This document shows, piece by piece, positions 19,391 through 28,046 of a stretch of DNA of 37,797 nucleotides (positions are counted from its first letter, which is position 1; each line of letters begins with the position of its first letter). The notes under the pieces were generated by a model that ran no database searches, had not been told where the DNA came from, and worked only from the letters and a program-made list of their open reading frames with translations. The position numbers were made by a program, and so were the translations under genes. The stretch comes from Mariprofundaceae bacterium (lineage in GTDB: Bacteria; Pseudomonadota; Zetaproteobacteria; Mariprofundales; Mariprofundaceae). The DNA is taken from assembly GCA_030950905.1 (NCBI GenBank), contig JAUZQQ010000045.1:1-37797 (forward strand). The letters are read 5' to 3'.

Positions 19391-20992
19391 ATGACTGCAC
19401 CACGCGTTTGGATTGCCGATAAAATGAGTCCCCGTGCTGTGGATGTATTCCGCACACGTGGCATTGATGTGGATAACCGTCCCCATTTAAGCGATGATGA
19501 AAAACTCGCCATTGCCAGTAAATACGATGGCATTGCCGTGCGTTCATCGACCACACTCAAAGGTGCATTGTTGGCCGCTGCGACAAAAGTGCGGGTGATT
19601 GGTCGCGCTGGCATTGGCGTGGACAATATTGATACACAAGCCTGTTCACGCCGTGGTGTGGTGGTGATGAATACCCCGTTTGGCAACACCATAACGACTG
19701 CCGAGTTGGCGGTGGCGCATATTGTTGCCGCAGCGCGTATGATCCCACTCGCCAATGCTTCAACCAAAGCGGGAAAATGGGAAAAAGCACGCTTCATGGG
19801 CATGGAATTAACAGGGAAAAACGCTGGTGTCATCGGTGCAGGCAACATTGGTGCTATTGTTTGTAATCGATTGAAAGGCCTGCACATGAGCGTCTATATT
19901 TACGACCCATTCATCTCCGATGAACGGGCTACAGACATGGGCGTTCATAAAGTTGCCAGCGTGGCAGAGCTGGCAAGTATCGCCGATGTGTTGACCATTC
20001 ACGTTCCCTTGCTCGATGCCACACGCAACCTGATTGATGCCGAGATTATAGCCATGATGAAAAAAGGCAGTATTTTGATCAACTGCGCCCGTGGTGGTAT
20101 TGTCGATGAACTGGCGTTGTATGAAGCCTGCAAGTCAGGGCATTTGCGCGCTGCAGCACTGGATGTATACGCCAACGAACCCGCACGAAAAAACCCTCTG
20201 TTTGAATTGGACAATGTGTACTGCACCCCCCATATTGGTGCATCAACGGATGAAGCACAAGAAAATGTCGCGGTTCAAATTGCCGAACAAATGTCTGATT
20301 ACTTGCTCGATGGCAGCATCAACAATGCCGTAAATGTGCCATCACTCTCAGGCAGTGAAGCTGCGAAACTCGCCCCTTATGTGGATTTATCGTTGCGGCT
20401 GGGGCAATTCATGGGGCAATTGTTGGCGCCGGGTTATGCGCACGTAAACATTCATTTTGAAGGTCACGTGGCCACGTTAAACCGCAAGCCATTGATCAAT
20501 GCGGTACTGCAAGGGCTGCTTTCACAAAGCATGGATGAAGTAAACGCCGTCAATGCTGGCGTGCTGGCACGGGAACGCGGCATTGAATTGGTTGAACAAG
20601 CCCGTGATAACTCGGATCATTTTAACAACCTTATTCGCGTGACGGTGCGTGGTGACGGTGGCGAACGCTGTGTGTCTGGCACGTTGTTTGATGGCCATCG
20701 TCCCCGCCTTGTCAGCCTGGATCAATGTGATATTGAGCAAACGCCCGCTGGCGATATGATTTTTTTACAAAACCTCGACAAACCTGGTGTGATTGCTTCT
20801 GTTGGCGCAATTTTGGCACACCATGGTATCAACATTGGTGATTTCCGCTTGGGACGCAGCAAGAACCGAGAGTATGCAGTTTCTTTGGTGAGCGTGGATT
20901 CATCGCCCAGCGATGAAGTGTGCGCACGCTTGGCAGAACTCAAAAACATGATGTGCGTTCGCCGTATCGCACTTGATACCCTGTGCGTGTAA
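19391..20992 (+). CDS. serA: D-3-phosphoglycerate dehydrogenase, long form
   Basis: The 533-residue protein is of the long type: NAD-binding domain with G-V-I-G-A-G-N-I-G near residue 146, active-site A-R-G-G, and H-I-G-A-S-T, followed by an intervening domain and a C-terminal ACT domain (about 455-530) that can bind serine. It makes phosphohydroxypyruvate, the first step of serine synthesis. It overlaps hisZ by 10 bases. Together with the preceding aminotransferase it forms a serine-synthesis pair. Confidence 0.96.
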   Translation: MTAPRVWIADKMSPRAVDVFRTRGIDVDNRPHLSDDEKLAIASKYDGIAVRSSTTLKGALLAAATKVRVIGRAGIGVDNIDTQACSRRGVVVMNTPFGNTITTAELAVAHIVAAARMIPLANASTKAGKWEKARFMGMELTGKNAGVIGAGNIGAIVCNRLKGLHMSVYIYDPFISDERATDMGVHKVASVAELASIADVLTIHVPLLDATRNLIDAEIIAMMKKGSILINCARGGIVDELALYEACKSGHLRAAALDVYANEPARKNPLFELDNVYCTPHIGASTDEAQENVAVQIAEQMSDYLLDGSINNAVNVPSLSGSEAAKLAPYVDLSLRLGQFMGQLLAPGYAHVNIHFEGHVATLNRKPLINAVLQGLLSQSMDEVNAVNAGVLARERGIELVEQARDNSDHFNNLIRVTVRGDGGERCVSGTLFDGHRPRLVSLDQCDIEQTPAGDMIFLQNLDKPGVIASVGAILAHHGINIGDFRLGRSKNREYAVSLVSVDSSPSDEVCARLAELKNMMCVRRIALDTLCV

Positions 20993-21945
20993 TAAGCAGT
21001 CCCGTACTGGGGCTGAATGATATTTTTGGCGCGCAGGCACGAGAGCTTCGCGCTTTGCAGCGGCGGCTTTTGGATTTATTTTCAACCCATGGTTTTGAAG
21101 AAGTTATTCCGCCACTACTGGAACGGCCTGAAGTATTACTCGCTGGCGCGGGACGTTTTTTGATGAACAATACCTTGGTGTTTAGTGACCCTGCCGCCGA
21201 GGGGCAATTGGCCGTTCGCTCGGATATTACCCCGCAAATCGCCCGTATTGCAGCATCGCGTTTGCAACATGAAACGCATTTGTCCCTGTGTTACTCAGGT
21301 GCTGTGGTGCAAGCACGGCCTGATGTATTGGATGGTCGCCGTCAACAATGGCAAACAGGTATTGAAGTATTGGGCGATGGTTCCCTTGCCTGTGATTTAA
21401 ATGTGATCCACCTTGCGGGTTTATCCATGATAGCAGGAGGCTTTAGCCACCCAACGGTACAAATTGGCCATGTGGGTATTGTCCGTGCGTTGTGCGCTGA
21501 CAGTGTGATTCCACTTGCCGATTGGATCGAGATTTTGGGGCGAAGATCGCCCGATGATGTGCTGCATCAATTGGCCAATGATCAACTTTCAGAATGCGCA
21601 GGCCAGGCATTGGTTGATTTGGCGAGCATGCAGGCCGATAGCGAATGGCTGGCAAAAGAACAGCATAATTTTGGTCTTGAATTTGCTAGTGCAGCGGCGG
21701 CATTGTTGCATGTTGAGGAAAAAACAAGTGTATTACTCAATGATGATGTGTCGATTATTATCGATGCTGCATTGATGCCACACTTTTTGTACCATACAGG
21801 TTTGATCTTTAGTGGCTATACGCCGCAAGCCCCATCTGCTGTACTGCGGGGCGGACGTTACGATGATATGATGGCCGCCCACGGTCGCCCCATGCCTGCG
21901 ATTGGTTTTTCGTTTGATTTGACTCGATGGTTGATTAATCCATAG
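20983..21945 (+). CDS. hisZ: ATP phosphoribosyltransferase regulatory subunit
   Basis: The 320-residue protein resembles a catalytically dead histidyl-tRNA synthetase core. It shows R-S-D-I-T-P-Q-I-A-R near residue 78, Y-S-G-A-V-V-Q-A-R near 105, and L-R-G-G-R-Y-D-D-M near 287. HisZ pairs with the short HisG to start histidine synthesis; hisG is not in the window. The start is a GTG inside the serA end. It ends 2 bases before dndC. Its length is on the short side for HisZ, but the conserved C-terminal block is present, so I see no clear truncation. Confidence 0.85.
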   Translation: MRVISSPVLGLNDIFGAQARELRALQRRLLDLFSTHGFEEVIPPLLERPEVLLAGAGRFLMNNTLVFSDPAAEGQLAVRSDITPQIARIAASRLQHETHLSLCYSGAVVQARPDVLDGRRQQWQTGIEVLGDGSLACDLNVIHLAGLSMIAGGFSHPTVQIGHVGIVRALCADSVIPLADWIEILGRRSPDDVLHQLANDQLSECAGQALVDLASMQADSEWLAKEQHNFGLEFASAAAALLHVEEKTSVLLNDDVSIIIDAALMPHFLYHTGLIFSGYTPQAPSAVLRGGRYDDMMAAHGRPMPAIGFSFDLTRWLINP

Positions 21946-21947
21946 GT

Positions 21948-23285
21948 ATGGGGACTTCACGTAAAGAGACACAAGATCACATAAGAAAACAGTATTTATC
22001 CGATCAACGACCATGGATTGTTGCATACTCTGGTGGTAAAGACTCCACCCTTTTGTTGCAATTGGTTTACGAAATGTTGCTTAAACTTCAAGCTGAAGGC
22101 ATTTCTTTAAAGCCTATTCACGTTATATCATCCGATACGCTGGTGGAGGCTCCCAATGTAGAAGATTATTTGCATAGTACGCTGAATATTCTTGAGCAGC
22201 ATGCCAAAACTTCGTCCCTTCCGATAAGCGTGCACCGTGTTACGCCCGAAGTATCGGAGAGTTTTTGGAGTTTGTTAATTGGCAAGGGATATCCGTCACC
22301 TACCCGATTTTTTCGCTGGTGTACACAGCGTATGAAAATCAACCCTTCTAAGGCTTGTATTGAAGCGGTTGCGGCAAAGTCGGGCAGCGTTATTTTGCTG
22401 TTGGGTACACGCTACGATGAAAGTTCTGCCCGCAAACAGAGTATGCAAAACCGAGAAAATAACAGCCGTGGATTTCATCCCCATAAAAACATTGCCAATG
22501 CATTGATTTTTTCGCCTATTGCAAAATGGACAACTGACGAGGTTTGGGAGTACTTGTTTAGCAATAACCCACCACCGTGGGGAAGCAGTCATGATTTTAT
22601 GCTTAAACTTTACAAGCAAGCCAACGGTGGAGAGTGTCCATTGGTGTTGGATATTAATACGCCATCATGTGGTGGCAGTCGCTTTGGCTGTTGGACGTGT
22701 ACGGTGGTTAGCAAAGATAAATCCATGCAGGGGTTTATTGAAACAGGTGAAGAGTGGATGCGCCCACTCAATGAATTTCGTGACTGGTTGCAGGCTTTAC
22801 GGGATAAACCAGGTGCGCGCCTTCCTTATCGACGAAATGGACAACCAGGAATCGGTGCTTTTGCTCCAGAAGTAAGAAAAGAAATACTCCATCGGTTATT
22901 GATGGTAGAGCAACAGGTTGGTAGAGTATTGATCAGTAATGATGAATTATCGGTCATTCAGTACCAATGGTCAAAAGACTTTGATCCTATGCAGGCAGTA
23001 CAAGGAATTATTAAACAATTTGGGCGCAGCTTAACAGAGGCAATAATAACAGAAGGTAACATGGCACATCAGACATTAAATGAGCAAGAAATGCTGGCGC
23101 GAATGGCTGATGAACACGAGTTACCAGCACAGGTTATTGAAGAGTTATTGTCTCTGGTTACAATTAAATACCCATCCATGCTGAAGCGGGGAAGCAAAAT
23201 TGGCTTGCGCGATGATGTTATGCGCGTCATTGATAATTGGGTGCAAAGCATGGAACAAGCAGAGGTTATGGAACAGAAGTTATGA
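21948..23285 (+). CDS. dndC: DNA phosphorothioation protein DndC (PP-loop, Fe-S)
   Basis: The 445-residue product has the PP-loop S28-G-G-K-D-S-T34, as in PAPS-reductase-like ATP pyrophosphatases, and the DndC cysteine set: C125 (F-R-W-C-T-Q-R-M-K), C230, C241, C248 and C251 (S-C-G-G-S-R-F-G-C-W-T-C). DndC carries a 4Fe-4S cluster and activates the DNA backbone phosphate for sulfur transfer. The ATG is 2 bases after hisZ and has no strong ribosome site, suggesting dependence on the upstream operon. Its stop overlaps dndD as ATGA. All key residues look intact. Confidence 0.93.
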   Translation: MGTSRKETQDHIRKQYLSDQRPWIVAYSGGKDSTLLLQLVYEMLLKLQAEGISLKPIHVISSDTLVEAPNVEDYLHSTLNILEQHAKTSSLPISVHRVTPEVSESFWSLLIGKGYPSPTRFFRWCTQRMKINPSKACIEAVAAKSGSVILLLGTRYDESSARKQSMQNRENNSRGFHPHKNIANALIFSPIAKWTTDEVWEYLFSNNPPPWGSSHDFMLKLYKQANGGECPLVLDINTPSCGGSRFGCWTCTVVSKDKSMQGFIETGEEWMRPLNEFRDWLQALRDKPGARLPYRRNGQPGIGAFAPEVRKEILHRLLMVEQQVGRVLISNDELSVIQYQWSKDFDPMQAVQGIIKQFGRSLTEAIITEGNMAHQTLNEQEMLARMADEHELPAQVIEELLSLVTIKYPSMLKRGSKIGLRDDVMRVIDNWVQSMEQAEVMEQKL

Positions 23286-25321
23286 TTTTTGAGAAAATTA
23301 ATATCCATAATCTTTTTTCTTACTACGGTACACATGAACTTGATCTTCGTGGTGCAACGAAAAGTAAAAATATTGTACTGATCAGTGGGCGCAATGGGTT
23401 TGGTAAAACAAGCTTCCTAAACAGCATGAAGCTGCTGTTTACTGGAGTCAATGAAGCGTTGTTGGTATCTGTCCAGCGTCAACGAAAGCTCAGTCAAAAA
23501 CAATATGTTCGAGGATCTGGTAGTGACTGGTTTGGGATCATGAATCAACGGGCATTCAGAGAGGGAGAAACCTGCTGCAGTATTAGCGCGCACTGGCGAG
23601 AGGATCAAGGGGAAGTGCATCTGACGCGCAGTTGGGATTTGCACGGCAGTGGCTACCATGATGAAGTCTCGCTGAATGCTAATTTTCTCGGTAATTCTTT
23701 AACAGACGAAGAAATTAATCGCTTTATTGATGAGCGTATCCCATCCAGTTATCTTCCCTTTTACTTTTTTGATGGTGAGCAAGTACAGTTTTTAGCCGAA
23801 GCCAACCGTAGCACCCAGATGCAACATATTGAGCAACTGCTGAATATTTCACGCATAGAATCACTGCAAACAGCGGTGCAGGAGGGCATCTGCGAATGGC
23901 GAAAAGATAGCATGAATGCTGCGGAGCAGGAGAAGCTAGAAAGGTTGACCCGTGATTTATCATTAAAAAAACGTCATGTTGAAGTATGCGAAGAGCAAAT
24001 TGTTGAAATTGACAACCGTATTGCTGATATCATCTATGATCAAGATACAGTGGAAAAGAAAAAGCGTCATCACACCCTTCGTTTTGTTAAAAGCCGTGAA
24101 GAAAAATCAGGGTTGGAGGCAGAGCGAAAGAGGTTCCGTGAAGACATTGAAGAGATTGAAGCAGAAGTTGCCAGTTTACTGCCTCGAACAATAGCTATTC
24201 TTGCAAACCCTCATTTGATTCAACGGGTCTTTAAGTCATTGGAATTATTCTTGGATAATCAAACACATCCACAACATAAACGTTTTGATTGTTTTCTCAC
24301 CACGTTGCCCGCTGATGTGCTAAAACGTACGCCTCCTATGCCAACTGCCCCTTTAAGCGTGCAGCAATATGAATTCTTTTCGACAGTGATGGAAAAAGCG
24401 TGTGCAGAATATTTACACCAAGATATTGTTGAGGTGCCATGTGACTTTGCTGCAATCGGTATAAATCAGGCAAAAACACTTCGACACCTCTTGCTGAAAT
24501 ATATGGAGCCAGAGCGTATCGCCTCCATTCAACACCGATTTCATCAATTGCAGCAAAAAAAGGCAACGTTGCAAGAGATTGAAAGTGAATTGGATAGCAT
24601 TAGTGAAATGCCACCTGAAGAGCGGGAGTTGTTTGAGAAACTAAATAAAAAAGAAGATACATTAAAAGAAAAAAGAATAGATGAGGAATCTGATAAAAAG
24701 AAAATCTTGAGTGAAAAGGAACAGGAACTTAAATTCATTCTTGAGTTGGATCATAAAATTACACAGCAAGCACATCAAGTGAAACTTTCCGGTAGTATTC
24801 AACGAAGAAAAGAACAAGCTGAAAGAATAAAACAGTTTTTTCGCGAGTACAAACAAAACCTAAAAGAAAGCAAACGATCAGAACTTGAAAAATCGATCAA
24901 TCATTATTTTGGTATATTGATGACATCACATCGCTTTATTGCACACATTGAGGTTAGTGAGACATTTGGTTTAAATTATCACGATGCACAAGGTCATGAT
25001 GTGGCGATGGGCAGTATTTCTGCAGGCATGAAACAGATTGTTGCCACTGCTTTGTTGTGGGCGTTAAAAGATGTCTCTGGCAAACAATTGCCCATGATTA
25101 TTGATACCCCATTGGCAAGAATTGATATGAATCACCAATACCGCTTGATTGACCAATATTACCCGAATGTTGCCAAACAACTGATTTTGCTGCCCACTAA
25201 CTCTGAAATTGACCCAGCCAAATACAAAAAAATTATGCCCCATGTGTATCGAGAGTATTGCCTAAGCAATGTGGATGGCAACAGCACCAAGATTGTGCAA
25301 AAGCCAATGTGGGGTCAATAG
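23282..25321 (+). CDS. dndD: DNA phosphorothioation ATPase DndD (SMC/Rad50-like)
   Basis: The true start is the ATG at 23282 (MIFEKINIHNLFSYYG), overlapping the dndC stop; the frame runs further upstream but is shadow there. The 679-residue product has Walker A G36-R-N-G-F-G-K-T43, a charged heptad-like middle (about 215-300 and 430-550), then the signature I-S-A-G-M-K-Q and Walker B L-P-M-I-I-D-T-P-L-A-R-I-D near residue 603. DndD is the ATPase of the modification complex and is thought to remodel or nick DNA. The final K-I-V-Q-K-P region is not a known domain. No zinc hook is seen. Confidence 0.92.
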   Translation: MIFEKINIHNLFSYYGTHELDLRGATKSKNIVLISGRNGFGKTSFLNSMKLLFTGVNEALLVSVQRQRKLSQKQYVRGSGSDWFGIMNQRAFREGETCCSISAHWREDQGEVHLTRSWDLHGSGYHDEVSLNANFLGNSLTDEEINRFIDERIPSSYLPFYFFDGEQVQFLAEANRSTQMQHIEQLLNISRIESLQTAVQEGICEWRKDSMNAAEQEKLERLTRDLSLKKRHVEVCEEQIVEIDNRIADIIYDQDTVEKKKRHHTLRFVKSREEKSGLEAERKRFREDIEEIEAEVASLLPRTIAILANPHLIQRVFKSLELFLDNQTHPQHKRFDCFLTTLPADVLKRTPPMPTAPLSVQQYEFFSTVMEKACAEYLHQDIVEVPCDFAAIGINQAKTLRHLLLKYMEPERIASIQHRFHQLQQKKATLQEIESELDSISEMPPEERELFEKLNKKEDTLKEKRIDEESDKKKILSEKEQELKFILELDHKITQQAHQVKLSGSIQRRKEQAERIKQFFREYKQNLKESKRSELEKSINHYFGILMTSHRFIAHIEVSETFGLNYHDAQGHDVAMGSISAGMKQIVATALLWALKDVSGKQLPMIIDTPLARIDMNHQYRLIDQYYPNVAKQLILLPTNSEIDPAKYKKIMPHVYREYCLSNVDGNSTKIVQKPMWGQ

Positions 25322-25324
25322 CCT

Positions 25325-26887
25325 ATGTCAGAAGTATTTACATCAAAAAATGATGAAGATGCCATTGATGAAATCGTAAAACATGGTCTGCATGTTTCGT
25401 ATAAATGGATGGTGCTGCGAATTGCACTGGCAAAATCCATGGCGATGCAGAAGTTGCCCAATGGGGCGTTTGATGTCATTGCTGTGCGCGGGTCAGAATA
25501 TCGTCTTCGGCAAGTAACGGGCGTTGGTCGAGAAGCAGATATTCATGGCGAGCATGATTTTAACGATGTGATTTGTGCCATGCTTTCTGTGTTGCATGGC
25601 AAAGATTTGTTTGCAGATGAAAAATCCTACCACCGTTTTCTACAACGGCATATTCGGCGAGGTTTGGATGAAATAAGGCGATCATGGGGACGAAAAGATA
25701 ATTTCTATGATTATATGTATCAAGAGTTTTTTTCCTTTTCTGATCAAGTCGTTGTTTCAGAAGTGGCAGTGGGTGATGATCAATTGGTTGGCGAATTACA
25801 GCATGCTTTGGGTTTATCTGCCGAACTTCAAGAGGTGATTACAGGCTACCGTTTGCGTCGTTTTGTATTGCGCTTTACCCATGCGGGTGATCTTGAATCT
25901 TTACGTAAAGGCCGAGAGAAGCTTTGTTTTCAATTAGGGTTAAATGCAGGAAGTCTTACTGTAACCCAAGCAGGGGAGCCGTTAACAGCATGGCTGGATC
26001 AACCTTTGCCTAAAACGCAATGGAAAAGCATTCATAGCACAGTGTTCCGCGAATGGATAAAAGAAGGTGAAGGGCAAGTTACTCCGATGACTATGTGGCT
26101 TGGCGTTGACGTGTTGGGTGTGCCATTTACCTTCGACTTGGATCAAGCACCACATGTATTGGTTGCAGGCACAACTGGGAGCGGCAAAAGCGTTTGTATC
26201 CACGCCATGCTGTTATCTTTGTTGTGGCGATTACCTCCTGCGCAATTACAACTTTGTCTGATTGACCCCAAACGAATGGATTATAGCCATTATGAGGGTA
26301 TCCCTCACCTGTATCAGCAGAAGGTTATCACTGAAGTGGATCAGGCAATGGCGACGCTTCAAACATTGGTCGAGAATATGGAAGAGCGAAGCCGCGTCTT
26401 TGCGCGTTATGGTTATCTCTCTTTTGCTGATGTTTTGGCTGATCAAAATGTGTTTGTTGCCCGATTACAAGCGGATCAACCGTCGTTGTACAAGGCAGAT
26501 GAATTACTTTCTTATTTGCTTGTTTGTATTGATGAATTGGCCGACCTAATCATGCAAGAGCCAGAAGTCGAGGTTTTTTTGGTTCGATTGGCACAAAAAG
26601 GAAGGGCGATGGGGATACGTCTAATTTTAGCGACCCAACGACCCGATGCAAAAACCTTTACGGGCAAGCTGCGAAGCAACATCCCCGCACGTATTGCGTT
26701 AGCTGTTCAAACTTCTGCGGAATCAAAAATTATTCTGGATGAAACAGGTGCTAAGGATTTGCTAAAGCCTGGTGATATGTTGGTGCGTTATACAGCGGGG
26801 GTTGATATAGTGCGGGTACATGGTGTGGAAATAAAAGTAGAGGATATTGCTGCCTGTGTCAGTTATTGGAATAGGAAAAAGGAATAA
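25325..26887 (+). CDS. DndE-like domain fused to a soluble FtsK/HerA-type DNA translocase
   Basis: The 520-residue protein lies 3 bases after dndD. Residues about 15-125 follow the DndE (DUF1832) pattern: an early R-I-A-L-A-K-S helix, G-S-E-Y-R-L-R-Q-V-T-G, and F-L-Q-R-H-I-R-R-G-L. Residues 170-230 resemble the FtsK alpha domain. The motor has Walker A A281-G-T-T-G-S-G-K-S, then C-I-D-E-L-A-D-L and L-A-T-Q-R-P. There are no membrane segments and no gamma domain. DndE alone is a small nicked-DNA-binding protein; the motor suggests the fusion moves on DNA. The DndE call is by pattern only; without it the gene is simply an FtsK-like ATPase. Confidence 0.7.
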   Translation: MSEVFTSKNDEDAIDEIVKHGLHVSYKWMVLRIALAKSMAMQKLPNGAFDVIAVRGSEYRLRQVTGVGREADIHGEHDFNDVICAMLSVLHGKDLFADEKSYHRFLQRHIRRGLDEIRRSWGRKDNFYDYMYQEFFSFSDQVVVSEVAVGDDQLVGELQHALGLSAELQEVITGYRLRRFVLRFTHAGDLESLRKGREKLCFQLGLNAGSLTVTQAGEPLTAWLDQPLPKTQWKSIHSTVFREWIKEGEGQVTPMTMWLGVDVLGVPFTFDLDQAPHVLVAGTTGSGKSVCIHAMLLSLLWRLPPAQLQLCLIDPKRMDYSHYEGIPHLYQQKVITEVDQAMATLQTLVENMEERSRVFARYGYLSFADVLADQNVFVARLQADQPSLYKADELLSYLLVCIDELADLIMQEPEVEVFLVRLAQKGRAMGIRLILATQRPDAKTFTGKLRSNIPARIALAVQTSAESKIILDETGAKDLLKPGDMLVRYTAGVDIVRVHGVEIKVEDIAACVSYWNRKKE

Positions 26888-26891
26888 GAAA

Positions 26892-28046
26892 GTGACTCTT
26901 CCAGATCAAATTACTGTCAAAAAATTTCAACCTTTATTTTTGTGTCTTAAAGATATTGGGCCATTTCAAGAGAAAACATACATCGTTGACCTAACAGACG
27001 CTAAGGGGGAGGGATGTAATATTTTTTTATTGCTTTCCAAAAACGGCAATGGAAAAACAACGATTCTTCGCACATTTTTTCAATTAATGCACTGCCTTCT
27101 TCCACCTGATGAAAGAGAACTGGCTTTATCAACGATTCAAGGGCGATTCAAATCAGGTCAGGCACAGCTAGATATTTGTGTGGAGCTTACATGCAATATG
27201 GTTTCAAGCATATTTATACTCTCATTGATGATGGGAAAAGAAATTGACGGTAAGATAACGCCATTGAAAGCCTGGCAAGAAAGTGAACTTGATCAATATA
27301 ATACCACAGTCCGAAAAACGCTACTTTTGGATGAAAACCCTAGGCAATGGATAAACGCAGATAAAAGAGACCCTCTTAAGGTATTGCGCCAGGCTATTGC
27401 TGTCCGTAGCGGTGATATTGGCAATACTGTATCTTTTATGGATTCTCTGGATATTTTGCCATCTGTGTTGTGGTTGTCGACACAACGCTCTATCGACCGC
27501 ATTGCTGATGATCGCCCGATCAGTCAGCCTGAATGTTGGGGTTACCGTTTGGCATACGACGTATCTGGGGATGCAGGGCAATGGAATCAATCACTGGATA
27601 ATTTGCTGGTATGGATGAAGTGGCTGGATGATGGTACGCTGGAACGAACAACAGGGCTGGTTAATGATTATCTGTTTAAAGGTTCAAACAAATTTTTGGA
27701 AGGTGTCCGAAAAACGCCGCCAGAAGCCATTGTTAGCAGTGACGGACATAAGCACCGACTGGACCAGCTTAGTAGCGGAGAACAGAGCCTGGTTCAAATG
27801 TTATTGCGTATCGGTGCACATATGACACAAAATAGCATCATTCTTATTGATGAATTGGAGCTACACCTACATCCCAATTGGCAACACAAAATTTTGAATA
27901 TTCTTAAGCGTATTGTTCGAGACCATCCAGGTCTGACGATTATAGCCAGCACCCATTCGCGCGAAATACTGGGCGCATTTCCTCTTGATATTCAGGAAAA
28001 AGGGGTGCGCAAGGGCGGCGATATTTTACATGCAGGCTTTTGCTGA
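26892..28046 (+). CDS. ABC-type (AAA_21/RecF-like) ATPase, PARIS AriA-like
   Basis: I choose the GTG at 26892 because it follows AGGAATAAG and lies just after the translocase stop; an upstream in-frame start would be inside that gene. The 384-residue product has a P-loop S49-K-N-G-N-G-K-T-T (first Gly replaced by Ser), signature L-S-S-G-E-Q-S, Walker B I-I-L-I-D-E-L-E-L-H-L-H-P and switch A-S-T-H-S. Such ATPases pair with DUF4435 in PARIS (AriA), where they sense phage anti-restriction proteins and hold the nuclease. It overlaps the DUF4435 start. Its length is shorter than the AriA proteins I recall, so AriA identity is likely but not certain. Confidence 0.7.
   Translation: MTLPDQITVKKFQPLFLCLKDIGPFQEKTYIVDLTDAKGEGCNIFLLLSKNGNGKTTILRTFFQLMHCLLPPDERELALSTIQGRFKSGQAQLDICVELTCNMVSSIFILSLMMGKEIDGKITPLKAWQESELDQYNTTVRKTLLLDENPRQWINADKRDPLKVLRQAIAVRSGDIGNTVSFMDSLDILPSVLWLSTQRSIDRIADDRPISQPECWGYRLAYDVSGDAGQWNQSLDNLLVWMKWLDDGTLERTTGLVNDYLFKGSNKFLEGVRKTPPEAIVSSDGHKHRLDQLSSGEQSLVQMLLRIGAHMTQNSIILIDELELHLHPNWQHKILNILKRIVRDHPGLTIIASTHSREILGAFPLDIQEKGVRKGGDILHAGFC

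Noticed and set aside
23237-23281. Longer dndD start inside dndC
   Set aside because: The extra residues do not resemble DndD, and the ATG at 23282 with ATGA overlap gives the typical MIFEKI start.
26847-26891. Upstream start for the AriA-like ATPase
   Set aside because: It lies within the translocase gene; the GTG at 26892 has a ribosome site and better placement.
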